Source: Kryptolebias marmoratus (taxonomy: Eukaryota > Chordata > Actinopteri > Cyprinodontiformes > Rivulidae). Taken from it: 64,000 nt of DNA. The stretch spans positions 19,959,052 through 20,023,051 of the forward strand of contig NC_051433.1 of NCBI RefSeq assembly GCF_001649575.2, in the 5' to 3' direction. The position numbers and the translations under genes are program-made. Under the pieces are notes generated by a model. That model was not told the DNA's origin, searched no databases, and was given only the letters and a program-made list of their open reading frames with translations. Numbering within the stretch: the stretch's first letter is position 1; every line of letters begins with the position of its first letter. This document shows positions 26,601 to 36,190 of this stretch, one piece after another.

Positions 26601-26798
26601 GGGTTTCCCCCCCCATCAGCAGAGGGCGCCGCAGAGATGCTTGCTGACAGCTTCGTGTCTTTGTGTGTGTGTGTTCCAGATGAGGAGCGTGAGCAGGTGG
26701 AGAGGCTACGCTGGCCGTCCAGGGGCTACCTGCAGGAGCTCAGCGAGTACCAGCAGCGGCGGCGCAAACTGCGCAAGTCCCGCTGCTTGGTCATGTGA
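2689..26798 (+). CDS. rhobtb3: Rho-related BTB domain-containing protein 3
   Basis: Thirteen exons join in phase to 619 residues: 2689-2690, 2831-3062, 3891-4083, 7841-7998, 8151-8259, 12242-12437, 12525-12721, 18076-18185, 19388-19493, 20300-20473, 25268-25434, 25565-25661, 26680-26798. The protein starts MSIHIVALG and ends in the CaaX-like CLVM, as in human RHOBTB3 (611 residues). Residues 1-200 form the divergent Rho-like domain, which lacks a canonical P-loop. About 250-380 is BTB1, split by a variable insert (290-345). About 418-535 is BTB2 ([19 protein letters not shown], then [15 protein letters not shown]). The tail is a BACK-like region. In mammals the protein is a Golgi-associated ATPase acting with RAB9 and a CUL3 adaptor; I infer the same role here. 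An intron splits the ATG, and intron 6 is only 87 bases. Large introns 3, 5, 7 and 10 hold most of the repeats in this half of the window. Confidence 0.96.
5411..6525 (+). mobile_element. Degenerate Tc1/mariner-like element, copy A
   Basis: The copy begins with a decayed terminal repeat (ccaaccccgcttctgaaag) followed by a subterminal 'tgcaatgatttgcaaatc' block common in teleost Tc1-type elements. Near 6312-6503 an open stretch translates as [19 protein letters not shown] and later [20 protein letters not shown]. This corresponds to the central catalytic region of Tc1-like DDE transposases, which normally contains WGCIS and FQQDNA-type motifs; here the second motif is degraded. The 3' part is missing. 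The copy lies in RHOBTB3 intron 3 and cannot be active. A related inverted copy lies at 27785-28926. Confidence 0.75.
8875..9715. mobile_element. Probable non-autonomous DNA transposon with inverted ends
   Basis: The left edge (around 8880-8965) carries 'ccagggaagttagaaactttcc' split by mismatches and 'ggattttccaaatatt'. The right edge (around 9610-9710) carries the approximate reverse complement, including 'ctggaaagtttcc', 'aatatttcccaaatttccc' and 'aacttcccaggg'. Imperfect inverted ends flank an AT-rich, non-coding 650-base core inside RHOBTB3 intron 5. No transposase remains, so the superfamily is unassigned. Confidence 0.5.
10152..10284. repeat. Perfect 17-base inverted repeat with 99-base loop
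   Basis: The arm tgcctctaagccgctcg at 10152-10168 is the exact reverse complement of 10268-10284. The loop is GC- and CpG-rich (several gagcgc/gcgcgc-type blocks) in otherwise AT-rich intron 5 of RHOBTB3. Partial complementarity continues outside the arms (cctaatcaag against gtctgattacc). It could be a decayed terminal-inverted-repeat element or a structured non-coding element. Confidence 0.7.
10580..11570. repeat. Monomer repeat array, locus 1 (three units)
   Basis: Three diverged units of about 280-300 bases run head to tail, starting near 10640, 10960 and 11270. Each has the same block order: ctcagctaccaccac, tagctcaatatctgtaaa, a 'gctgtggcggccat' block, 'gactccaaaagttaatcag', 'catccagtgatt', then a 'cagttgttcatgagatattttgctaacagac' block with mismatches. 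The array starts near 'aaggaatgcacatcgcccgcc' and ends with 'acgtgatcaccagccgtcgg', a boundary pair repeated at other loci. Related arrays are at 25795, 45685, 48270 and 59705. Confidence 0.75.
19519..19553. repeat. (CA)n microsatellite
   Basis: An AC dinucleotide run with one T interruption sits just after RHOBTB3 exon 9. A (GT)n tract lies at about 19362-19382, immediately before that exon, so the 106-base exon 9 is flanked by GT and CA repeats that could pair in the pre-mRNA. Confidence 0.9.
22163..22674. mobile_element. Inverted-repeat (MITE-like) element interrupted by a gap
   Basis: The left arm begins ctatggggcgcc and the right arm ends ggcgccccatag, each next to the word aagt (22159-22162 and 22675-22678), a possible 4-base target duplication. 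Inside, a unit reading 'tttgtaaaggagcttgtgc', 'taaaaattcatgcc', 'taaattttgtcacatttagc' occurs two to three times on the left and in reverse complement on the right, where a shorter sub-unit is repeated three times. There is no open frame. It lies in RHOBTB3 intron 10. Confidence 0.7.
22427..22524. other. Assembly gap (98 N)
   Basis: A run of unknown bases lies exactly between the opposed arms of the inverted-repeat element. The true length of the missing segment is not known from the sequence. Confidence 0.99.
23900..24990 (-). mobile_element. Degenerate Tc1-like DNA transposon, second family
   Basis: The ends are imperfect inverted copies: 'cataattgtgaagtggaagg' near 23911 against 'cttccacttcacaattatg' near 24967. 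The interior has blocks I recognise from common teleost Tc1-type elements: 'accatgatgctgccaccccc', 'catgtttcacagtgggg', 'gagctgtggatctctgcagc' and 'ggtggacggccacatcttgg'. All reading frames are broken. The element is in RHOBTB3 intron 10 and looks ancient. Confidence 0.65.
25795..26010. repeat. Monomer repeat, locus 2 (one partial unit)
   Basis: The block order ctcaactactaccac, 'tagcgcagtatctgtaaa', 'gactccaaaagttaaatcag', and an ending 'cccgtcatcgtccacg' matches the monomer of 10580-11570, with the middle of the unit deleted. It lies in RHOBTB3 intron 12. Confidence 0.6.
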
Positions 26799-27262
26799 CC
26801 GCACCTGGAGGCCTGAACCCTGTGGAGAGAGGGGGGAGGGGGGCAGAGAGGGAGGAACAAGAGGATGGCCGTCAGAAATGCGGAGAATCCCGCTGGATTA
26901 CAGCTGGGCTTCGAGGGACAACGGAGCAGAGAAGGAATATCAGAGACACATCAAAGCTGGGAAGCATCTCTCCACCTCTAGAGGAAAGACTCCTCGTGTA
27001 AGAACTTCTTCACCTTGGGCAATACAGACTGACTGATCCTTGAAACCCCATGTGATTTTAAATCGACCGCCTGGCCTCTGATCAGAGGCTCTGTGATGGA
27101 TTATATTTCTACTGGCAGATGCAAGATAGTGAACATCAAACGTGATTGCAAAAGAAAACCACGAGGACTTAAAAAAAATATATATCAGATTTCAAACATG
27201 TTTGAAAACAAACCAGCATTGTGTGTTAGCTGTTTCAAATAAAAACATCAGGTTGACAAAAT
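26799..27262 (+). other. RHOBTB3 3' UTR and probable polyadenylation signal
   Basis: The sequence after the TGA has no coding features. A canonical AATAAA lies at 27238-27243, about 440 bases after the stop and in a suitable AT-rich context, so the messenger probably ends near 27255-27265. Use of this site is inferred from sequence alone. Confidence 0.6.
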
Positions 27263-27756
27263 GAGGATATCTGTGTAAAACCCCCCGACGACACGCGTCT
27301 GCTGCAAGTCAGACACAGAATAGCCGCAGGATAAGAAACCCACAATGGCGCATTTGGGCTCTGGTGGACTTTAAAGACTGTCAACACGTCCACTTCCTGC
27401 ATATCTTACAGAGAAGCATCTCCAGAGTCTAAACTTCAGTCGGACTCCCAGCAGAGCGCTGACCGACGTCCAGACATGAAGGGTTAAAGCAGCTGGGAGC
27501 GCGGGCTCACTCCTCCCCATCTGTAATATATCAGAACCTCAGATTAGCTTTTGAGCAGGACCAATTTAATCTCAACGGTTTCACATGAATGATGCATCGT
27601 CGGTAAATACCTTGTAGCCAAATACGTTTTTAATCAGAATACCAGATGGAGTATATTTTAACCACAGCCTCGGCCGTTCAAAAAGAGGCCATTTTGCTTT
27701 CACTGGAAAAAAAAAAAAGGCTGGAAAAAAAAAAAAAAAAAAAAAAATTGTTTCCG

Positions 27757-27788
<32 letters not shown>

Positions 27789-30314
27789 ACTCCATTATTT
27801 GAAAAGTTGAGACGTGTAAAAAGTAAATAAAAATGGTATGCAGTGATTCGCAAATCTCATAAATCCTTATTTTATTCAAATGTTTAAACTTAGAAATTGT
27901 ATTGTTTTTAGAAAAAAAAAAAAAAGCAGCAAAACACCTCAGAAGAGACAAGACAGGGTCATGTTCTCCACTGTGAAACATCTTTTCTTCTCTTAACATC
28001 AGTCTGTAAACATCTAGAAGCTGAGGGGAGCAGCTGCTGGAGGTTTTGGAGGGAATGTTGTCCCATTCTGGTCGGATGGAGGATTCTGGCTGTTTAACAG
28101 GCCTGAGTCTTTGCTGGATTTTTTGTTTCATGATGCTTCAAATATCCATGTCAGAGGCATTAATGCACCCCCATACCATCAGAGAGGCAGGCTTTTAAGC
28201 TGTGTGCTGGTAACAGGCTGGATGGTTCCTCTCCTCTTTAGTTTGGAGGACGTGGCGTTCCTGGTTCAAATTTCACTTCATCCGCCCACAGAACAGTTCT
28301 CCTCTTTGCCTCAGCTCATTTTGAACAAGCTCTGGTTCAGAGAAGATGGCAGCGTTTCTGGATGGTTTCTGAGGGCCTGAAGATCACAACCATCCAGTAC
28401 TGACTTTCAGTCTTGACCTTTGAACTCAGAGATTTCTACAGATTCTTGAAGTCTTTTGATGATATTATGAACTGGAGATAAGAGGAAACTCAAAGTCTTC
28501 CCAGTTTTTCTGTTGAGGAACATTATTCTGAAATTGTTCCACTATTTTTAGACAGTTTTTTGCAGGCAGGTGAACCTCTGCCCATCTTTACTTCTGACAG
28601 ATTCAGCCTCTTTAAAATGCTCTTTTTATACCCAGTCCTCCTCCTGACCTGTTGTTAATTAACCTGATCAGCTGTGAAACTCCTCCAGCTGTTTCTTTTT
28701 CGTGTCAGCTTTGTGTTGCCCCCGTCCTGTTTTCTTTTGTGTGTTGCTGCCATAAAATTCAAAATTAACCATATTTAAATGCTTTTTATCAAAAGTACAA
28801 TTTCTTACTTTAAACATCTAATATACTGACTACGTTCCACTGTGAATAAAATGTGGGGTTTAGGAGATCAGCAGATCATAGCATTCGGTTTTTTTTATTT
28901 ACATTTTACTCAGAACTGGGGTTGTAGTTTGAAGCAAAAGCAAATCCAGAACAACTCTTATAATTGACATTTCTTTTAAGTCTGTCGAACTTGAGTTTAT
29001 GCCATCTTCTTGGATTATTAAAACTAAAAATGATCTTGGTCCTTGTGTGGACCGGAGCAGAATAAAGCTCCGTGTGTGAAACATCACAACCATCAGTGGA
29101 AACCTCGCTGCCTCTGGGTTAATAAACAGTATTTATTTTACTCAGTTTCTTTGCTGGATTGTTTTAAAATCATAAGATGATTATGATTTATGGTGCTGCA
29201 ATTATTTTTGTAAACTATACAATACGTGTACTTCTTTGTTTTGTTTTGTTTTTTTTAAACACGGTTGCACTTCTTTACAGTCTAATGTTTCACCTCTATT
29301 TACTTAAACGTGTCAAGGAAATCCTGATTTAATGAAAGTATGACAACATTTGTCTGAGAAACCGTCAACAAAACAAAATTATTAGTGATGTTTTGTACAT
29401 TTCATGAATAATAATCAGTGCATAGTCGTCATCACGGTACCTGTGATGTAGTTAGTGTCCCAGTTAGTTCTGCTGGTATTTGTGCAGAAATCTGTGTATT
29501 TATCATCACTAAAGACATCACTGAGATCTGGACAGGACAGAAGCGACATTGGTCCTGTGTGAACTCCACCTGCGCAGCGGCATCGGTAAATAGGAGGTGA
29601 AACTCTGGACTGTGAAGCCGAGTGTACCCCGGCGCTGCATCCGCTCACGTCCCACTGGGCCAGAGCTGTACAGACTGTACATAACGTAGCGTCTGACTTT
29701 AAATAAAAAGACATGCTTTTAGAACGAACGTCCTGCTTCTTCCTGCAGCTGTGTCGTGGTTTGTTACTCGCCGGCTTCCTGATGGGAACCTTGAGCTGAT
29801 AGTTGTGGTCTCCTGTAGTCTGCTTCGTCAGAGTAGAGAAACAGCACCACCCAGTGGCCTGATGGCTCCTCTCCTAACATCCTGTAAATCCCAAAGGGAG
29901 AGGTTTTCCCGACACTCGTCACATCCTCCTTTAATAATAATAATAATAATAATAATAAGCTGCTTGATTTTGCTGTTTTGATCGTCCGCCAAGAGTTGAA
30001 GTTACTATCAGCTGAGTGAATTATTGTCCAGCATGAAAACTAGCATCTTTTAAAGTAGATCAAATAGAAGCAGAAGGAGGGATTATTTGATTTACCTTAG
30101 CCAAAACATAAAGATTAAAATGACTCAAACAAACAAAAAAAACTGCCATAGTTCACCATTACTCTAAATCCTCCCAACATCTGGGCGAAAGCAACAAACC
30201 TCGTCTTTTATCGCCCCGCTCCATTTAAAAGCAAACAAAAGCATGTGTGTGGAGACGAAGAGGTTCGGCGGCACGGCGCGAGCAGCGTTCGTGTACCTGG
30301 AGGTTTGAGGTGGA
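27263..30314. other. Intergenic between convergent RHOBTB3 and GLRX
   Basis: This contains opposed A and T tracts at 27707-27783, a minus-oriented Tc1-like copy (27785-28926), and about 1 kb of unassigned sequence with a (TAA)n microsatellite at 29931-29958. The GLRX 3' UTR should lie in the part just left of 30315. The best poly(A) candidate on the minus strand is an ATTAAA at 29930-29935. I see no further gene. Confidence 0.5.
27785..28926 (-). mobile_element. Degenerate Tc1/mariner-like element, copy B
   Basis: The outer ends are acaac and gttgt, with a decayed terminal repeat ('cagaactggggttgtag' on the right) and the same 'gattcgcaaatctcataaa' subterminal block as copy A. On the minus strand near 28131-27940 a remnant reads RPEWDNIP and SCSPQLLDVYRLMLREEKMF, matching the C-terminal end of Tc1-type transposases. 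The block running from 'ctgatggtatgggggtgca' to the upstream leader is shared with copy A, but here it joins straight to the C-terminus, so the catalytic centre is deleted. Confidence 0.75.
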
Positions 30315-31770
30315 TCACTGCAGGGCCTCTATGGACCTAAGCAGCTCCTCCAGCTGCCCGCTCTGGTGCAGCGCTCTCACCTCCGAGCCGCCCCCGATGC
30401 AGCGCTCGCCGATGAACACCCGCGGGACCTGCGAGAGGGAAAAACAAAAAAAAACAGGGATGGAGGTGAATGAAAGTATGCTGAAAGGATTGCTGGGTTG
30501 GGTGTCAAGCTGCTTCTCCTTTAGGGTGGAGTCAGCTCTGTGTCTTTCACATTACTCACTTCCTGTTTTTTATCCCGACATGGATTTCTCATTTCTGATC
30601 TCCAGCTATGATTCAGCCGCATCAGAAAGAGGGGTGTTTTTCCAGCATGGGCGAATGCTTTCTGTTTGTGCTCTCGGTGTCAGATTTCTCCTGCAGGCTT
30701 GATTTGCTTCAGTTCAGCTTCCTCCTCACAGATGGGGCAGAATCTTAATGAGTTTTAGCAGGGTACATGTCAAACTTGTATTTCCAGATTTCTGTCTACA
30801 ATTGTGTAAACAGAACAAAAAGGACTTGAGTGCCATCCCATTCTTAATCCACTGGGTTTAGTCTGATGATGGCACACCCTTTGCAGCTAGAACAGCTTCA
30901 GCTCTTCTGGGAAGGCTTCCACAAGGTTTAGGAGTGTTTATGGGAATGTTTGACCGTTCTTCCCAGAAGCACATCTGTGAGGTCAGAGACTGATGTTGGA
31001 TGAAGACGCCTGGCTCACAGTCTCTGTTCTATCAGGTTGAAGTCAGGACACACTGTTGCGTCATCATGTTGGAACAGGAAGAGGTCATCCCCAAACTGTT
31101 CCCACAAAGCTGGGAGCAGGAAATGTCTTGTTATGCTGAAGCATTAGGAGTTCCTTTTCCCAGTCACTTCCTGTTTGTTGTAGCCCCACTAAAACAGCTG
31201 ACCGTGGAATTTTTATTAGCGAGGACACAGGTGCAAAGGTGGCATCCTATCACTGAGCTCCTGACAGCGACCCATTCTTTCACAAATGGTTGTAGAAGCA
31301 GTTTGCATGCTGAGGTGCTTGATTTTATACACCTGAATTCAATGATCTGGGTGAATTTTGGTGAATATATATATTTATTTATTTATAGAAACAAGATGTC
31401 TGACACTGAACATGAAATGTACTAAAACTCTTGATGATTCATTACTAAATGTATGACTTTTTCCTCACACAAAAATAAATATCAGTTTTCCATTTAATTC
31501 AATCACTTCAAGCAAAAACATCTACAAAAAAAACAGCTTTAATAATGATTTATAAGACTTTACCGTGCGGGCTCCGGTGGTGTCCCGGAAGTAGTCCTGG
31601 ATGCTGTCCATGTCGTCGCGTGCACTTATATCCACGCACTTGAAGCGGCCCGGCTTGAAGGCGTACTCGGACAGGGCTTCTTCCGCCATGCTGCAGAAAC
31701 GACAGCCGGGCTTCAGGAACACCACCACCCGGTCGCCTTTAACGTGAGCCTTCACGAACTGCTGCGCCAT
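30315..31770 (-). CDS. glrx: Glutaredoxin-1 (cytosolic, dithiol class), active site CRFC
   Basis: Two exons, 31770-31564 and 30428-30315, join in phase 0 to 106 residues, the length of human GLRX. The start MAQQFVK fits the family's MAQEFV start. Family landmarks are the redox motif at residues 23-26, the GARTVPRVF cis-proline segment spanning the splice junction, and CIGGGS, which helps bind glutathione. The enzyme uses glutathione to reduce protein-glutathione mixed disulfides in the cytosol. Oddly, the usual CPYC/CPFC motif reads C-R-F-C (codons TGT CGT TTC TGC): both cysteines are kept but the proline is arginine. The gene converges on RHOBTB3 and sits downstream of ELL2 in the same orientation, as in tetrapods. 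The intron carries a transposon remnant. Confidence 0.95.
30775..31335. mobile_element. Internally deleted DNA transposon fragment in the GLRX intron
   Basis: Blocks such as 'ggcacaccctttgcagctag', 'cttctgggaaggcttccac', 'tcatgttggaacaggaagag' and 'atccccaaactgttcccac' belong to a Tc1-type element family widespread in teleost genomes, which I recall but cannot verify here. The order is right but long central segments are missing and no frame is intact. Confidence 0.55.
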
Positions 31771-31880
31771 GTTGGCAAAGGAAGCGGGATGCGCGCGAGG
31801 AGGAAACAAAGTGCCCGTCAGCGCGCGACACTTGGACTTTAAAAGAAAGGAGGGTGACGTAGACGCAGGCTCTTAAAGGT
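31771..31880 (-). promoter_or_regulatory. GLRX core promoter candidate
   Basis: Reading on the minus strand, the 110 bases before the ATG contain a ctacgtcaccc block (CRE half-site-like, near 31855-31865), then cttttaaagtcc (TATA-like, near 31835-31845), then CpG-rich sequence with cgcgcgc. The spacing of the TATA-like word to the ATG (about 65-75 bases) would allow a short leader. Motifs only; no start site is proven. Confidence 0.4.
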
Positions 31881-33939
31881 ACAGTACCTTCCATCTACGA
31901 CCACAGCAATGAGTTTTTTTCTCTTATCTGTCAAGGTAAAATAAAATTTAATTTAATTTTAAAAATTCTCCAACTTGACTTTTTTTTTTCTTCCATTGGC
32001 TCGCTGTCAAATTCAAAATAGAAATCAAAATCGTCTAACACCCAAAGCTTCAGATTCTATATAAAAAAAAGATCTTATTGTTCCACATTTCCCTAACAGA
32101 TTTCAGGTTTACTCGTGGTTCCTAGAGTCTCTAAAGGTAGAATGAAGTTCTCAGACTCCTCTGTTGTTGAACCAACTTCTAGTTTCTGTCCGTGAGGCTC
32201 TGTCTGCTTTTAAGATTAGGCTTAAAACTTTCCTTTTTTTAATAAATCCTATAGTTAGGGTTGAGTTGGGTTTCCTCAGCTATTCCTTAGTTCTGCAGCT
32301 ATTAGACTGCTGGAGGACAAACTGAGCACATTTCCTTCCTCTGTTGCTGTCTTTACTCACTCTGCTCTCCATGTTTGCTGTCATTAATCTGCTTTACTTT
32401 GTTTTTCCTCCCATAGAAACCACACCGGGACCAGTTCTTCTGTGTCTGTGTCTCTTTCCTGTCCTCTCAGACCCCAGCCCACTGAGGCAGATGGTCGCTC
32501 ATCCTGAGGCTGGTTCTGGTTCTGCTGCAGGTTCCTTTTCCACTGTTGCCAACACGCTGCTCCTCTGGAGGTTTTCCGGGCATTTCCCGCTGGCAGGAGA
32601 CCCAGAACTCACCTCTCTGGCCCGGGGACACCTTGGGATTTCCCAGGGAGGAGCTGGAGAGTTGATGGGAAGAGAAACGTCTGGGTTCCTCTAACAGACC
32701 GGTTGCCTCCACAGATGAGTGGAAGACAATGAATGAATGTGTTGGATCGGCCAGGTTCTGTAGAGCGAGTCAATTCTCAGATTGGACCCTCCTAAAAATC
32801 AGGAGGGTCTTCAGACCTTCCTGTATGATCCAAGTCGCTTCTCTTCTGATTTAGTACTTTTTTTTCAAAACCTGCTGCTGTACTGTGACACCGTGTGGTT
32901 TCTGTGAAGTTTTCATGAAATCCACTTCTGCACATACGTCGTGCAGTTTTTACTGACCGAAGGCCAAAGGTTTAGGTTTTTGCCCGTGGGTGCACCGTTT
33001 ACTGAAACTTTCAGAAAGGAAGTCACTAGATGAACGTCTGCATTCAAGATGGCTGCTACAGCCAATATATCTCAGAATTACAGCTAACGAGGTAATGTCT
33101 AAGCGGTAGTAGTGGCAAATACTAGTAGTGGCTAGTACTAGTCTTGTCATGTTGTTTCCTTCTATTTTTAAGACTTCTGTTTTGAAAAAAAAAGGGTTTT
33201 CCATTAAAGATAATTAGTCAAGTTTGTTCCTTTTTTTTGGTGCTTTTATTTTTTATTTTTGAATATTGTAACCATATGATTTTGCTGCCATGTTTGACTT
33301 GTTCCTTTTAGTGTAACAGGATTGGTGCGTCTATAATCTTTGGCAGCTGTTGTATGAACCACTCCTTCTGTTGCGGTCTTTTATCGTACGGTAATCGCAC
33401 TCCCGTTTCTTCCTACACTGCTGCGGTGTTCTCTGGTAGCCATGAGTGGCCATCAGCTTCGACACCTCTTTTCGTTGCGAGTCGACCCATCTAGCTCACT
33501 CTGGGTTTTGGCCTCTGCCACCTGCACCTCAGTGATGGACCCCGGTGTGGTTTGTACATTCTCAAGTTCAAGAATGACACTCCAACGATTGCAACGAAAA
33601 AAATGGCGCCTCGAGTTGTTGTTGTGAGGGTAGCTCGGATACAACCAGTGACTCCACCCGCTAATCAATCAGTGACCAACAGTGGTCTGACGTCGCATTT
33701 TCAGGCCAGCAGGGTCGGCTTGGAACCTGAACGGTTCCATGAATCCCGGATAATGGAAAAGGCGTGGAACCGTGCCGTAGGGGCACCAGTGGAAAAGGGG
33801 CATCAGATGTACTACAGTACTTTTTGAACGGCTTCTCTAGCTTTGATGCTCAGCATTAGTTTCGACTTGTGGAGGAAAAAAGCAAAAAACAGAACGACAA
33901 ACAAAAAAAACAACAGTCTCACTTTTCAGATCAACTAAG
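31881..33939. other. Intergenic between GLRX and ELL2
   Basis: The part at 32030-32735 is a retrotransposon remnant listed separately. At about 33360-33850 is GC-richer sequence ending 'accagtggaaaaggggcat', which resembles the edge of other interspersed fish repeats but which I cannot assign. No gene is seen. Confidence 0.5.
32030..32735 (+). mobile_element. Non-LTR retrotransposon 3' remnant
   Basis: The block 'gcttttaagattaggctta' with 'aaactttcctttttttaata' and the following 'ctatagttaggg' is a segment found in many teleost interspersed repeats. Near 32588-32694 the plus strand reads GDPELTSLARGHLGISQGG, then ELMGRETSGFL. This resembles the C-terminal tail of fish LINE open reading frames, where a GDP..R..LA.ERLGIP..E motif is common. 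The rest of the element is absent. Confidence 0.55.
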
Positions 33940-36190
33940 TTTATTTGTATTGAAATGTGTACATTTTCAGATGGGCGGGGTGACATTTCGGCCCAGGTTC
34001 ACTTGAATTCCTGTAGTTTCATGTCTGGTTGGGGTACTATCAGCTTCATGGTTAAGACTCAACAAACCCCCTTACCTCCTTCTAGGACAATCACATTATT
34101 CTGTCCCGTATTGTTCCAACTAAAAAAAACAAACAAAAAAAACAACTCCAGAGCAGCTCTCTGATTCGGACAGAAATGGTTGGAATGCTGAAGAGGCTGC
34201 AGGTGATGAACGTCACCAACATCAGCAGGATGGATCGGCCTCTCGGAGCTCAAACTAAAAGTGAAACGTTTGCCTTGCAGCCCTCACCTCTGGAGGACAT
34301 TTAGCTACTGTTGTGACCCACAACATACAAGTTCGGATTTTCTGTCCAAAAACGAGAAAACAAATAAGTTGGAGGTTATCATCGGGGGNNNNNNNNNNNN
34401 NNNNNNNNNNNNNNNNNNNNNNNNNNNNNNNNNGGGGGAGGAGGATTCATTCTGAACCTCAACAGACAGTCTACTACGGAGACTGACGTGTTGACGGCAA
34501 AACTGATCATATTCACTTCAAGTCTCGACTTTGAAGGGTGGAGGGAGGGGGGGCAGAGTACAGGTCAGACTTCTAAGGTTGTGCCCTCAGAGAGAGGCTG
34601 ATAGCTGTGAAAGAGGAGCCAACATCCCAGAGATCCAAGCTCCTCTTCAGAACTCTGAATCTGACAAAAAGTTCTCCTCCGAACGCGACTCGGACGTCAG
34701 CGTCCACGTCTCCTTTAACTGCAGCGCCTTTCAGAACCTTTACTCCGGGGGAAGCGGGACCAGAAAGGCATTTCGTATTTGGCAGACATCCTAACACATG
34801 TTTGTAAACAACTTCTTTTTTTCTTTTTTTTCCCTTGTTGAAATAAAGAACAGAGCAGAAGCCATCCATCAATCCATGAAAATAAAATAAAATATATATA
34901 TATAACTTTGCGCTGCTTTGTGGAAGTGAAACTAAGAATCAGATACATCACAGTACAGATGGGTCCTTTGGTGGATGTGATGGAGGCTTCTGTTTTAAAC
35001 TGAAACAGGCTCATAATGAAGGGAGGGGGAGGGGGAGAGTTCTTCTTCACAGAACCGCTGTGAGAAAACACAGATCCTTAGCATCTGCAGCAGCCGGGCG
35101 GATCCTGGTCCTGGCTGCTCCAACATCATAGCAGCTTTTTTTTGTTTGTTGTTTTTCTAACATTTTCTCCTGTCACTCAACCATACAACACACACACAAT
35201 TTGTAACACTCCTTTCTCCACCATTATGACATCCACACACGCACGTTTTCCAAGCAGTTGTAGTTCCTTTGCATAGTGTGTGTGGACTCTTGCGGCGGGC
35301 CCAGTTAAGTATATATATATTTTTTTCTAAACATAAACGCCGTAAGGCATTTAGAGGTTCACACACATTTGGATGCAAGGACCACTGCACCCCCGCCCCC
35401 GTCACCCCCTTTTTTTTGTGGTCATTACAACTAAATTCACCGTCCCTGCTCACACATTCTGCCGCTTCTCAATCAGCTTGAGTGTTTTTCTCCTCGGGCT
35501 CTCGTTTCCTCTCCCTTTGCGCAGGTTTTTTTTTTTTTTTTTTCCTCCCTCAGTACAGTTGTTTTTTTTGGAAAAAAAAAAAAGAGCGGAAACGAGCCCC
35601 GCAGGGAGATGCTGAGAAGCTGTAGAGAGGTTGTGTGCAAAATGGCTTCACAAGTTCAACACATAATAAGGCCTGTGGTAATTTATGTTGCATTGTTCAA
35701 GAAAACAAAAAGAACCAAAAAAAAAAACAATATATCATCTGCTAACTCTCGCTTTCGCTACGAACCTCAAAATAAATAGATCTCCCTCTTTTTTTTGCCT
35801 TTTTTTACTTAAATACGAGTTAATATTTTCTCTGATGCTCAAAAATACTTTTCTCTGAAGAGTGTCCTTCACAAGTTAGAGTTGAACTTTGTTTTTCCCC
35901 ACACGTCTTGTCGCTCATGCAGGCGGTCTCTTTCTCTGAACCAGTGGTATCAAATTCCACAGGAGCGAGTCGATTTCATTCATAAAAAAAAAAAAAGAAA
36001 GAAAGAAAGAAAGGGGGACTAAAGTCAAAGAGTTTTTCAACATTTCAGGCAGTGAAGAAGCCCGTGGAATCAAAACCAAGAGGGAGGGAATGAAGGGTGA
36101 CAGGAAAGGCAGGAAACGAGGAGGTGTTAATAAATAGGAGCGGGTTTGACACTCGGTTCACAATACTGCTCAGTGAAGGGGGCGCTGCGC
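33940..36190 (-). other. Probable ELL2 3' UTR
   Basis: No coding features lie between the ELL2 stop and 33940, where the minus strand has a canonical AATAAA (plus-strand TTTATT at 33940-33945). A 2.2-kb UTR is plausible, since mammalian ELL2 also has a long one. The segment holds long T and A runs, a GAAA microsatellite (about 35996-36013) and a 45-base gap in poly(G). The 3' end is an inference and earlier cleavage sites cannot be excluded. Confidence 0.4.
34389..34433. other. Assembly gap (45 N) inside a poly(G) tract
   Basis: The unknown bases are flanked by ggggg on both sides, so the gap probably represents a G homopolymer or G-rich repeat that could not be read through. Confidence 0.95.

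Noticed and set aside
30247..30702. 151-residue plus-strand frame across GLRX exon 2
   Set aside because: It is antisense to a clear glutaredoxin exon, and its low-complexity sequence matches nothing known.
31771..31809. N-terminal extension of glutaredoxin before MAQQF
   Set aside because: The frame is open upstream but has no ATG there, and the family starts at MAQ; the extension is 5' UTR.
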